9,024 nt of DNA from Bryobacterales bacterium (GTDB lineage Bacteria; Acidobacteriota; Terriglobia; Bryobacterales; Bryobacteraceae). This document shows positions 1 through 7,784 of this stretch, one piece after another. Each line of letters starts with the position of its first letter. Positions within the stretch are counted from its first letter, which is position 1. A program made the translations under genes and the position numbers. A model generated the notes under the pieces. The model did not search any database and was not told where the DNA came from. It saw only the letters and a program-made list of their open reading frames with translations. The DNA is taken from assembly GCA_003132865.1 (NCBI GenBank), contig PKYZ01000814.1, forward strand, positions 1 to 9,024. Reading direction: 5' to 3'.

Positions 1-191
1 TCAGGCGGTCGAAGACCTAGCGTTCCGCGATGCGGTTACCCGGTATTGGCGGCAGACGTTACGCCGTCGGAGCCAGCGTAGCCGTATCGATTGGGAGCGC
101 ATGGACCGTCTGGTGCGCCCGGTGGATTCCCAGCGTTCGCATCTCGCATCCGTATCCGAGTGTTCGCTTTGACGCCATTCATCCAAGGTAG
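1..191 (+). pseudogene. Group II intron reverse transcriptase/maturase, C-terminal fragment, frameshifted
   Basis: The window opens inside a reading frame (codons from position 2) that encodes the maturase tail of a bacterial group II intron reverse transcriptase. The segment reads RYWRQTLRRRSQRSRIDWER and then MDRLVR, typical of the end of domain X. That frame then drifts into unrelated residues and stops at 168-170. Shifting by one base at about 119, in the run gcgccc, restores the expected ending RWIPSVRISHPYPSVRFDAI followed by HPR and a stop at 189-191. The extra C is best read as a one-base insertion that breaks the protein, although a sequencing error at the C run would look the same. 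The reverse transcriptase core lies upstream of the window. The stop sits directly against the domain V-like hairpin, which is the normal arrangement when the protein is encoded in intron domain IV. Family recognition is from the conserved tail only. Confidence 0.82.
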
Positions 192-256
192 GAGCCGTAT
201 GCGGAAATCCGCTCGTACGGATCTGTGCGGGGGGTAGCGGGCGACCGCTATCCCTA
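192..256 (+). ncRNA. Group II intron 3' end: domain V-like and domain VI-like hairpins
   Basis: Positions 192-223 fold like group II intron domain V. The 5' arm begins gagccgta with the AGC catalytic triad at 193-195, and it pairs with tacggatc at 216-223. A CG bulge lies at 214-215 and the upper stem is gcgg/ccgc. Three departures from the usual domain V are visible. The loop is AAAT instead of a GNRA tetraloop with its closing pair, making the element 32 rather than 34 nt. G194 faces A221 where a G-U pair is expected. T200 faces T213. Positions 232-253 form a second hairpin of nine pairs, one of them G-U, closed by a GCGA loop; it is a plausible domain VI. The intron end is probably near 254-262, but I cannot place the splice site. 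The altered domain V and broken maturase together suggest a dead copy. Confidence 0.68.
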
Positions 257-323
257 CCGGGACTGTTCAAAAGCGCATGAGTTGAAATGTTCTTTCCGCC
301 CCGCCGCCACTCCGAAAAAAATC

Positions 324-332
324 TGGTATATT
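324..332 (+). promoter_or_regulatory. Candidate extended -10 promoter for the molybdenum hydroxylase operon
   Basis: TGGTATATT matches an extended -10 (TGn followed by TATATT at 327-332). No good -35 is seen at the right distance, which is acceptable for extended -10 promoters. Transcription would start near 339 and leave a leader of about 68 nt before the GTG at 407. I see no riboswitch fold in that leader. This is motif evidence only. Confidence 0.4.
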
Positions 333-406
333 CGGGGGGAACATCGCATCCAATACGTTTTCGGACCGTCTGCGAGTCCCTCTCGACGGCATGAAAGGAG
401 TGTCCG

Positions 407-1051
407 GTGAGTTCAAAGAACGATTCTGAGGTTTCCGGCAAGCCCAAACGCGGCGTCTCCCGGCGCGGATTTATCCGTGGCGCGGGCATCGGCGGCGGCG
501 TCCTAAGCGCGGGAATACTCGACAAAAAGGCGCTGGCTGCGCCCGCGGCCGCAGACAAGTTCGTGGGCCCCGGCGCGGTCCCCATCACGCTCAAGATCAA
601 TGGCAAACCGCAAACTCTCAACCTGGAGCCGCGCGTCACGCTGCTCGATGCGCTGCGCAATCAACTGGAACTGACCGGCGCCAAACGGGTGTGCGACCGG
701 GCCACCTGCGGCGCTTGCACCGTCATCATCAACGGCAAATCCGTATATAGTTGCACGGTTTTGGCCATCGACGCCCAAGGCAAAGACATACAGACCATCG
801 AAGGCATTTCCAACGGCAAGCCGCACCCGGTTTCCGAAGCCTTCGTCAACAACGACGCGCAGCAGTGCGGCTACTGCACGCCGGGATTCGTCATGGCGGC
901 CAAAGCCTTCCTCGACCACAATCCGAACCCGAGCTACGAAGAGGTCAAGGAAGGCTTGTGCGGCAACCTATGCCGCTGTGGCACCTATGTGGGCGTGCGC
1001 CAGGCCGTGCTGGAAGCCGCCAAGGAGATGAAGGGAGGGAACCATGCCTAA
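407..1051 (+). CDS. 2Fe-2S subunit of xanthine dehydrogenase/aldehyde oxidase-family enzyme, Tat-exported
   Basis: This is the small electron-transfer subunit of a molybdenum hydroxylase. It carries two [2Fe-2S] clusters that pass electrons from the molybdenum site to FAD. Residues 18-24 (SRRGFIR) are a twin-arginine motif, followed by a hydrophobic stretch to about 37 and an AxA-like region near 44-49, so the protein is probably exported folded by Tat. Residues 58-130 form the plant-ferredoxin-like domain with cluster ligands C96, C101, C104 and C116. Residues 140-205 form the helical second domain with C154, C157, C189 and C191 (CGYC and CRC motifs). An extra cysteine, C185, precedes the second pair. 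The length, 214 residues, fits the family plus a signal. The GTG start at 407 is chosen because AAAGGAG lies at 394-400 and the Tat motif follows. It resembles E. coli PaoA/YagT in having a Tat signal, but the substrate cannot be told from sequence. Confidence 0.93.
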   Translation: MSSKNDSEVSGKPKRGVSRRGFIRGAGIGGGVLSAGILDKKALAAPAAADKFVGPGAVPITLKINGKPQTLNLEPRVTLLDALRNQLELTGAKRVCDRATCGACTVIINGKSVYSCTVLAIDAQGKDIQTIEGISNGKPHPVSEAFVNNDAQQCGYCTPGFVMAAKAFLDHNPNPSYEEVKEGLCGNLCRCGTYVGVRQAVLEAAKEMKGGNHA

Positions 1052-3185
1052 TTTGCCTGATTACAGTTGGCCTCCGATGGACCAGCGGCGGGTGATCGGG
1101 AAACCCACCAAGCGCCGCGACGGACTCGAAAAATCCACGGGCAGGGCGAAATATTCGTCCGACCTGAAGCCGCCCGGAATGCTGTTCGGCGCGCTGCTGA
1201 CTTCGCCTTACGCGCATGCGCGCATCACCAGCATCGATACCAGCGAGGCGGAGCACATCGCGGGCGTCACGGCGGTGCGCGTGATGACCGCGGCCGGCAA
1301 AGAGGTGCAGTGGGAAGGCGCCGAGATCGCGGCGGTAGCGGCGGTGAGCGAAGAACTCGCCAACGATGCCGTGCGCAAGATCAAGGTGCAATATGAAGTT
1401 CTGCCGCACTTGGTGCGCGAAGACGATCTGGCCAAAGCCGGCAATCGCGCCAAACCCGCGGGCGAGCAGGTGACCGGCGATCCCGACAAGGCTTTCCAGG
1501 AAGCCGACGCCGTGATCGAAGGAAGCTACGGCATTCCGGTGATCACGCACTGCTGCCTGGAGCCGCACGGCAACATTGTGCAGTTCAGCGGCGATCGCGT
1601 GAACCTGTGGCCCTCGACGCAGAACGTTTCCGGCATCGGCGGCGATCTGGGCAAGTCGCTGGAGGTGCCGGCCACCAATGTGCACGTGCAGATGCAATAT
1701 ATCGGCGGCGGTTTCGGCAGCAAGTTCGTGGCGGATAACTGGGGCGTGCAGGCCGGACTGCTTTCCAAAGCCAGCGGCGGCAAACCCGTGAAGATGTACC
1801 TCGACCGCGCCACGGAATTGAAGATCGCCGGCAACCGTCCATCGGCGTTCGCGAATATCAAGGTCGCGGCCAAGAAGGATGGCACCATCACGGCTTGGCA
1901 ATCAGTCTCCTGGGCGACCGGCGGCATGGGCGGCGGCGGCATGCCTCCTCTGCCCTACGTCTTCACCGGAATCCCCAACATACGGCTGAACCATACGGCC
2001 GTGGCGGTGAATGCGGGCGGCGCGCGCGCCTGGCGCGCTCCGAACCATCCGCAGGCGTCGTTCCTGACCTGTTCGGCGCTGGAGGATCTGGCCGCCAAGG
2101 TGCGCATGGATCCGCTCGAACTGTTCGGCAAGAACCTCGGCTACACCGCGCGCGAGGCCACCTACAAAGCCCAATTGCAAAAGGCCGCCGAAATCATGGA
2201 GTGGCAGAAGCGCTGGCATCCGCGCGGCGAAGGCCACGGTCCCGTGAAGCAGGGACTCGGCCTGGCGGTCAACACATGGGGCGGCGGCGGGCACGCCAGC
2301 CAGTGCCGCACCACCATCAATCCGGATGGCTCGGTGGTGCTGGAAATCGGCACTCAGGATCTGGGCACCGGCACCCGCACCGCCATCACCATGGTGGCGG
2401 CCGAAACCCTCGGCCTGCCGCTGGGGGCCATCACGCTGCGCATCGGCGATAGCGACTACCCGCCCGACGGCGCATCCGGCGGCTCAACTACTATTGGGGG
2501 CGTTTCGCCTTCCACGCTGAAATCCACCACCAACGCGCGGGCAAAATTGTTCGCGGCCGTGGCGCCGGCCCTGGGCACGACGCCCGACCAGCTCGCGGCC
2601 GTGGATGGCCGCATCCAGGTGAAAGATAATCCGTCCAAGAGCCTGCCCTGGCAGGACGCCTGCCGCAAGTTGGGCACTACCAAGATCTCGGAGATGGGCG
2701 AGAACAATCCGCGTCAGCCCGGCGGATTGATGTCCAGCGGCGTGGGCGGCGTGCAAATGGCCGACGTCTCCGTGGATACCGAGACCGGCATCGTCAAGAT
2801 GAACAAGTTCGTGGCCGTGCAGGACTGCGGGCTCATCATCAATCCCAAACTCGCCGAGAGCCAGATTCACGGCGCGGCCATCATGGGCATCTGTGCCGCT
2901 CTCTTTGAAGAGCGCATCATGGACCAGCAAAGCGGCAAGTATCTGAACGCCGACATGGAGTTCTACAAGCTGGCCGGCATCGCCGATATCGGCGAGATCG
3001 TGGTGCAGCTTGACATCACGCCGGAGAACGACAAACGCGGTGTGATCGGGTTGGGCGAGCCGCCGGCCATCGGCGTGATCGCCGCGATCGGCAACGCGGT
3101 GGCGAACGCCATCGGAGTCAGGGTGCCGCACGTGCCGCTCACCGCGGACCGCGTGCTGGCCGCCCTGGAAGGGAGGAACGCATAA
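1044..3185 (+). CDS. Molybdopterin-binding catalytic subunit, xanthine dehydrogenase family
   Basis: This is the large subunit that holds the molybdenum cofactor and hydroxylates a substrate such as an aldehyde or N-heterocycle. The N-terminal domain (about residues 20-130) is the aldehyde oxidase/xanthine dehydrogenase a/b hammerhead. The rest is the molybdopterin-binding region: TQNVSGIGG at 192-200, GGGFGSKF at 221-228, GTQDLGTGTRT at 436-446, GGSTTIGG at 479-486, and GLGEPP at 669-674. E672 in that last motif aligns with the catalytic base glutamate of the family. The loop at 325-337 reads GGARAWRAPNHPQ. It lacks the CSFR-type sequence of form I CO dehydrogenase, so this is not a CoxL of that type. 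There is no signal peptide, and export would depend on the Tat-tagged partner. The ATG overlaps the upstream stop by 8 nt and is preceded by AAGGGAGGGA, indicating translational coupling. Substrate unknown. Confidence 0.92.
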   Translation: MPNLPDYSWPPMDQRRVIGKPTKRRDGLEKSTGRAKYSSDLKPPGMLFGALLTSPYAHARITSIDTSEAEHIAGVTAVRVMTAAGKEVQWEGAEIAAVAAVSEELANDAVRKIKVQYEVLPHLVREDDLAKAGNRAKPAGEQVTGDPDKAFQEADAVIEGSYGIPVITHCCLEPHGNIVQFSGDRVNLWPSTQNVSGIGGDLGKSLEVPATNVHVQMQYIGGGFGSKFVADNWGVQAGLLSKASGGKPVKMYLDRATELKIAGNRPSAFANIKVAAKKDGTITAWQSVSWATGGMGGGGMPPLPYVFTGIPNIRLNHTAVAVNAGGARAWRAPNHPQASFLTCSALEDLAAKVRMDPLELFGKNLGYTAREATYKAQLQKAAEIMEWQKRWHPRGEGHGPVKQGLGLAVNTWGGGGHASQCRTTINPDGSVVLEIGTQDLGTGTRTAITMVAAETLGLPLGAITLRIGDSDYPPDGASGGSTTIGGVSPSTLKSTTNARAKLFAAVAPALGTTPDQLAAVDGRIQVKDNPSKSLPWQDACRKLGTTKISEMGENNPRQPGGLMSSGVGGVQMADVSVDTETGIVKMNKFVAVQDCGLIINPKLAESQIHGAAIMGICAALFEERIMDQQSGKYLNADMEFYKLAGIADIGEIVVQLDITPENDKRGVIGLGEPPAIGVIAAIGNAVANAIGVRVPHVPLTADRVLAALEGRNA

Positions 3186-4169
3186 ATGCAAGCCTTCGAA
3201 TATGCCAACCCCGCGACCGTCCGTGAGGCGGTGGGAATGCTGGGCGCGCGCTGGGGCGAAGTGGATGTGCTGGCCGGCGGTACGGATCTGCTGAGCCTGA
3301 TGAAGGAGCACATCGAAACGCCGCAGCGCGTGGTGAATATCAAGAATATCAAGGAACTCGGCGGCATCAAAAAGCACGGTGCGGAGGTGCGCATCGGCGC
3401 CGCCGTCACGCTCGATGAGCTGGAGCGGAATCCCGACATCCGGCGATCTTACCCGGTGCTGGCCGAAGCGGCGCGCGGCGTCAGCAGCCCGCAAATCCGC
3501 AACATGGGAACGGTGGCCGGCGACCTTTGCCAGCGGCCGCGCTGCTGGTATTACCGCAACGGCTTCGGCCTGCTGGGCCAGGATAAGGACGGCAAATCGC
3601 TGGTCCCGGGCGGCGAGAATAAGTATCACGCCATCCTGGGCAACGGCGGCCCGGCTTACTTCGTGAGCGCTTCGAGCCTGGGTCCGGCGCTGGTGGCGCT
3701 GGGCGCGAAGATCCGGCTGGTTTCGGCTTCGGGCAGCCGCGAGGTGGATGCCGCGAAGTTCTTCGTCACGCCGCAAAACGCGGACAGCCGCGAGATCGCG
3801 CTGCTGCCCAACGAGCTGGTCACAGAGATTGTACTGCCGGCCACCGACACCCACAGCGCCACTTACGAAGTACGTCAAAAAGAAGCGCTGGATTGGCCGT
3901 TGGCCACCGCTTCCGTGGTTTTGAATATGACGGGGGACACCGTCTCCAGCGCGCGCATCGTGCTGGGGCACGTGGCGCCCACGCCGTGGGTCGCGGCCGA
4001 GGCGCAAACGGCGCTGGCGGGCAAAACCGTCACGCAGGCAGTAGCCGCGGACGCTGGCAAAGCGGCGCTGGAAGGCGCCACGCCGCTCAGCCAGAATCGC
4101 TATAAAGTGCAACTGGCGCGCGTCGCCGTGAAGCGCGCGCTGCTCATGGCCGCAATCGGAAAGGTATAG
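3186..4169 (+). CDS. FAD-binding subunit of molybdenum hydroxylase, with a cysteine-poor Fe-S-type loop
   Basis: This is the medium subunit, which binds FAD and hands electrons to the final acceptor (CoxM/PaoB-like). FAD-binding signatures are AGGTDLLSLMK at residues 30-40 and the segment SSPQIRNMGTVAGDLCQ around 100-116. Residues 115-160 form an insertion starting CQRPRCWYYRNG and continuing GGENKYHAILG. This resembles the loop that holds a [4Fe-4S] cluster in PaoB and in 4-hydroxybenzoyl-CoA reductase beta subunits. Here only C115 and C120 are present, and C115 and C120 are the only cysteines in the whole protein, so a four-cysteine cluster cannot form in the usual way. The C-terminal CO dehydrogenase flavoprotein domain spans about 225-325. 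The start codon follows the upstream stop with no gap, and GGGAGG lies at 3171-3176. The length, 327 residues, is normal for PaoB-like proteins. Gene order here is 2Fe-2S, Mo, FAD. Confidence 0.9.
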   Translation: MQAFEYANPATVREAVGMLGARWGEVDVLAGGTDLLSLMKEHIETPQRVVNIKNIKELGGIKKHGAEVRIGAAVTLDELERNPDIRRSYPVLAEAARGVSSPQIRNMGTVAGDLCQRPRCWYYRNGFGLLGQDKDGKSLVPGGENKYHAILGNGGPAYFVSASSLGPALVALGAKIRLVSASGSREVDAAKFFVTPQNADSREIALLPNELVTEIVLPATDTHSATYEVRQKEALDWPLATASVVLNMTGDTVSSARIVLGHVAPTPWVAAEAQTALAGKTVTQAVAADAGKAALEGATPLSQNRYKVQLARVAVKRALLMAAIGKV

Positions 4170-4170
4170 C

Positions 4171-4386
4171 ATGGAACTCCCCGGATTGACCAACATCGGC
4201 ATGGACCGTTGCCAGAACCTCAACTGGAAAGGCCAGTTCATCGAAGCCGAATGGGACCCCACGGTCCAGCACGGCAACGACCGGCTTTTCTGGTGCCAGC
4301 ACACCTACAACTGCCTCGGCCCGGACGGCAAAGTCGTCGACGACTACGAATGCAACCCGGCCCGGGAGTGCTACAAGGCGCTGTAG
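4171..4386 (+). CDS. Small cysteine-containing protein of the molybdenum hydroxylase operon, unknown function
   Basis: I do not recognise a named family. The 71-residue product starts one base after the FAD-subunit stop. It has a good Shine-Dalgarno, GGAAAGG at 4158-4164, which supports a real, coupled gene. It has five cysteines (C14, C42, C48, C61, C67) and two histidines (H34, H44), with a clustered stretch FWCQHTYNC at 40-48 and aromatic residues W19, W28 and W41. There is no signal peptide or membrane segment. The cysteine and histidine spacing would suit metal or iron-sulfur binding, or disulfides if exported with the complex, but this is inference. Given its place directly after the three enzyme genes, it could be an accessory or fourth subunit. 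The antisense and alternative frames here show no comparable features. Confidence refers to its being a real gene. Confidence 0.7.
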   Translation: MELPGLTNIGMDRCQNLNWKGQFIEAEWDPTVQHGNDRLFWCQHTYNCLGPDGKVVDDYECNPARECYKAL

Positions 4387-4387
4387 C

Positions 4388-4425
4388 GCACGCTTTAGCG
4401 TGCCGCTGTCGGCTTTAGCCGACAG
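4388..4425 (+). repeat. Twin GCTTTAGC hairpins (REP-like intergenic repeat)
   Basis: Two perfect hairpins lie side by side. The first has arms gcacgc at 4388-4393 and 4398-4403 around a TTTA loop. The second has arms ctgtcggc at 4406-4413 and gccgacag at 4418-4425 around another TTTA loop. Both share the core GCTTTAGC. They begin two bases after the stop of the 71-residue gene, so they may cap the operon mRNA or act as a bidirectional terminator, though no T-run follows. Paired hairpins with a shared core suggest a dispersed repeat family. Confidence 0.75.
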
Positions 4426-4448
4426 TTCCGCGCCAATCGGCCTATAAT
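4419..4448 (+). promoter_or_regulatory. Candidate sigma-70 promoter for the DUF1326-like gene
   Basis: TATAAT at 4443-4448 is a perfect -10. CCGACA at 4419-4424 is a partial -35 match at 18 bp spacing and lies inside the 3' arm of the second TTTA hairpin. Transcription would start near 4455, giving a leader of about 12 nt that just contains GGAGGG at 4458-4463. Confidence 0.6.
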
Positions 4449-4466
4449 AGTAGCAGTGGAGGGCAG

Positions 4467-5139
4467 ATGCATCGAACAATCGTTATAGCCGTCGTGTTGC
4501 TGGCGATGGCTGGTTTTACTTTCGGCGCTGAAATTCCCGCGCACAACATCTATGGCAATTATGTGGAGGCCCGCACGGCGGACGTCTACACCGGCCCCTG
4601 TTTCGCCAACGCCGAAGTCGGGCTTGTAGGCCAGTTGGCCGTATTCGGCTGGAAGGTGACCAAAGGCTCCTGGCAGGGCGTGGATCTCGACGGCATGTCC
4701 GTGGTGGGCGTGGTGCGCGCGCATCACACGCTCGGCGATGTCTTTGAATCCGCCTATCCCGTGAAAGCCGTCATGATCGTGGATAGCCGCGCCAACCCGG
4801 AGCAGCGCCTGGCCTTGCAAAGCTTCGCCAAACACATGGCCGGCGGTCTGTTGCAGGACGTGGTCCGCGTGGACTACCAGCCGATCGAGCTGACCTTCGC
4901 GGATGACGATATCCACAGCATGAAGGCGAACCTGACGGCCGGCAACCTGGCCAAGATCAGCACGCGCGCGCTGAGCGAAGGCGACCACATCTGCCACAAC
5001 GAAGAGGTCTGGTATCGGCCGCTGACCAAGCTGGACCACGCCATGCCGGCCTACGCGCTGGCGAACCAGTTCCAAGGGCAAGGTCTCGACACCACCTGGT
5101 CGAACCCCGACAAGCGCAGCGCGTTTGTCGGCACGTTCG

Positions 5140-5156
<17 letters not shown>
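4467..5156 (+). CDS. Secreted DUF1326-like protein
   Basis: The 229-residue product starts with a Sec signal peptide: H2 and R3 followed by a hydrophobic core to about 18, and a probable cut near FGA-EIP at 21. The mature part begins NIYGNYVEARTADVYTGPC, then has GWKVTKGSWQGVDLDGMSVV at 61-80, VKAVMIVDSRANPEQRLAL at 99-117, and a C-terminal half with CHNEEVWYRPL at 176-186. The order (YxEA near the start, one cysteine, GxxxGVDLxG, then DxRAxPEQ) matches what I recall of DUF1326 proteins, whose function is unknown. The usual CxCxxxCPC cysteine cluster is reduced here to C45, with C176 further on. The ATG is supported by GGAGGG at 4458-4463. It has its own promoter, so it is probably a separate transcript from the enzyme operon. 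It converges with the esterase gene and overlaps it by 17 bp. Confidence 0.75.
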
Positions 5157-6510
<1,354 letters not shown>

Positions 6511-6516
6511 AAGGTC

Positions 6517-6522
6517 ATTATA
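6517..6522 (-). promoter_or_regulatory. Candidate -10 for the esterase gene, placing the start of a leaderless mRNA
   Basis: On the minus strand TATAAT reads from 6522 to 6517. A transcript starting about 7 nt downstream would begin at or beside the GTG at 6510, so the mRNA would have no leader. This agrees with the absence of a Shine-Dalgarno. No convincing -35 is present. Confidence 0.4.
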
Positions 6523-6802
6523 ATCCGCGGCGTTAAGCAGGGGTATCGGTAGCCGCGCGCATCGTAATCCCTTCGCATATTGCGCCGTGGCCGGGCGGTA
6601 ACCTGCACCGCCTGGCTCAGGATCGACAAGCCGCCGTGCTTAATCAATCGGATACAGCGGGAACGCATTGTTAGAAATTATTAGAGCACGATGGGGTAAA
6701 AAGTAATGGGACTAGGGCTACTTGTTTAGCTTTATCGGTCCTGATACGATTCCATATGAGCGTTTTTGGTTACGTCCATCGGTTCTTCAGCGGCGGTTGG
6801 CT

Positions 6803-6830
6803 CTGACTTTCGCACCATAAAGATGATAAT
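6803..6830 (+). promoter_or_regulatory. Candidate sigma-70 promoter for the PEP-CTERM gene
   Basis: CTGACT at 6803-6808 (four of six to TTGACA) and GATAAT at 6825-6830 (five of six to TATAAT) are 16 bp apart. Transcription would start near 6837. AAAGGA at 6844-6849 is the ribosome binding site for the ATG at 6854. Confidence 0.5.
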
Positions 6831-6853
6831 ACTTCAGGAATATAAAGGAAAAG

Positions 6854-7504
6854 ATGAAATGCATTTTATGTTTATTCGTGCTCTTGACTAGCGTAACTTT
6901 CTGTCAGGCGTCACCCATTAACTTTGGTTCCTTGGTTGGACAGACCGTCTCCCTTACGGTGGAACCGTATGCGTCCGGAGAGAACAATGGCGCCTACTTC
7001 GTCGGTTTGACCGAGGGATATATCAATAACGACCCGTCCCAATCGGTCTGGATGTTCTGCGACGACGCCTTCAATCAAATCAAAATTCCGGCGACCTATG
7101 AGGTTACGGTCGTCAGTCTTGTGAGCGGCGCCTTTACTGGCGATAGCTTGGGATTGAGTCTTGCGCAGCTTCAACAGCAAGCCACGCTCGGACTGGATTT
7201 CGGCGCTACGCCTTCAGGGAATACCCAGGCGGACGTCGATACGCAAGAGGCGATCTGGGATTACACTGGCGGAACCTACACGCCGAATAGCGGGATGCTG
7301 GCGGATACAGCGGCGATGGAGGCAACCTATCAGACCGCCAATTACTCCGGATCGTTTCTGTTGGACACAACTTCGGAACCAGGGCAGCAGGCGTTTATGC
7401 CGGTTACTTCGGCTACGACCCCCGAACCAGTGTCGTTGGTGCTGCTAGGCTCAGGCCTGTTGGCTTTTGGACTGTTCGGTAGGCGGCGCAGGGCAAGCAG
7501 GTAA
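6854..7504 (+). CDS. PEP-CTERM sorting domain protein, exosortase substrate
   Basis: This is a secreted or surface protein of 216 residues. The Sec signal peptide is at residues 1-19 (K2, hydrophobic core, cut near QAS). The C-terminal sorting signal has PEP at 190-192, a hydrophobic segment at 193-209 and an arginine cluster at 210-213, the standard exosortase (EpsH-type) recognition signal. The protein would thus be cut and attached or released at the outer surface, usually with exopolysaccharide or biofilm material. No exosortase gene is in the window. The middle part has SVWMFCDDAFNQI at 64-76 and QADVDTQEAIWDYTGG at 125-140. It resembles acidobacterial PEP-CTERM proteins with an FCDD motif, of unknown function. 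Base composition is noticeably less GC-rich than in the flanking genes. The ATG is supported by AAAGGA at 6844-6849. Confidence 0.88.
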   Translation: MKCILCLFVLLTSVTFCQASPINFGSLVGQTVSLTVEPYASGENNGAYFVGLTEGYINNDPSQSVWMFCDDAFNQIKIPATYEVTVVSLVSGAFTGDSLGLSLAQLQQQATLGLDFGATPSGNTQADVDTQEAIWDYTGGTYTPNSGMLADTAAMEATYQTANYSGSFLLDTTSEPGQQAFMPVTSATTPEPVSLVLLGSGLLAFGLFGRRRRASR

Positions 7505-7609
7505 CTGTACGAAGTTGACTATGCCGCAGTCGCTGGGCCAACGTAAGCCTGGCTGTGCGCCACACATTCCAGACCATAGCAGCGCAAACTGCGGCGCTGG
7601 TGATGGTGG

Positions 7610-7644
7610 CGCAGGCGGTTCCGCCTGCGATCCGCTATTTTTTT
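7610..7644 (+). terminator. Terminator-like hairpin after the PEP-CTERM gene
   Basis: A perfect palindrome (CGCAGGCGG, TT, CCGCCTGCG) spans 7610-7629. It is followed after eight bases by seven T at 7638-7644. The gap between stem and T-run is longer than in a standard intrinsic terminator, so function is uncertain. It sits about 105 bp past the PEP-CTERM stop. The rest of the 7505-7738 gap shows no gene I can support. Confidence 0.45.
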
Positions 7645-7738
7645 CACAGCTTCTCACGGCCGCGGCTCTGAACTGAGCCACGTCCGTAAGGGAGTGGTTC
7701 CCGCAAGAGCACAACATCACACGGTCGGAAACACGCCT

Positions 7739-7784
7739 GGCAAGTGGCGTCACTCGCGGAAGGGATTCCGCGCGACCACTTGCC
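7739..7784. repeat. Two-part hairpin at the 3' end of vapC
   Basis: An outer perfect 9-bp inverted repeat (GGCAAGTGG at 7739-7747, CCACTTGCC at 7776-7784) encloses an inner perfect 7-bp stem (CGCGGAA at 7755-7761, TTCCGCG at 7766-7772, loop GGGA). It covers the last codons and stop of the minus-strand toxin remnant. It could stabilise or terminate the vapBC mRNA; no T-run follows on the minus strand. Confidence 0.55.

Larger units (their letters stand above)
6511..6853. other. Divergent non-coding spacer with one hairpin
   Basis: No protein or RNA gene is recognisable in this 343-bp gap between the divergent esterase and PEP-CTERM genes. It holds the esterase -10 on the left and the PEP-CTERM promoter on the right. 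A hairpin lies at 6591-6615: arms ccgggcggt and accgcctgg form nine pairs including one G-U, with a 7-nt loop and no T-run. The right part, about 6660-6850, is clearly richer in A and T than the rest of the window. Confidence 0.6.

Noticed and set aside
266..286. TTCAA/TTGAA inverted repeat upstream of the operon
   Set aside because: Only five bases per arm with an 11-base gap; easily due to chance.
333..406. Possible molybdenum-cofactor riboswitch in the operon leader
   Set aside because: The leader is only about 70 nt and shows none of the paired architecture expected of that riboswitch.
1..660. 219-residue minus-strand frame over the intron and the operon start
   Set aside because: It runs opposite to both the intron end and the 2Fe-2S gene and has no recognisable features.
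945..1901. 318-residue minus-strand frame
   Set aside because: Antisense shadow of the catalytic subunit; low-complexity composition and no family signature.
2484..4304. 606-residue minus-strand open frame antisense to the molybdenum and FAD subunits
   Set aside because: High-GC coding DNA leaves long open antisense frames; the translation is rich in H, R, A and G with no recognisable domain, while the plus strand encodes clear enzyme motifs.
6591..6615. Nine-pair hairpin in the divergent spacer as a terminator
   Set aside because: It has no T-run on either strand and lies upstream of both flanking genes, so a terminator role has no support.
7451..7753. 100-residue minus-strand frame (and a 69-residue plus-strand frame) after the PEP-CTERM gene
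   Set aside because: No ribosome binding site or motif; it overlaps the PEP-CTERM C-terminus and the hairpin terminator.
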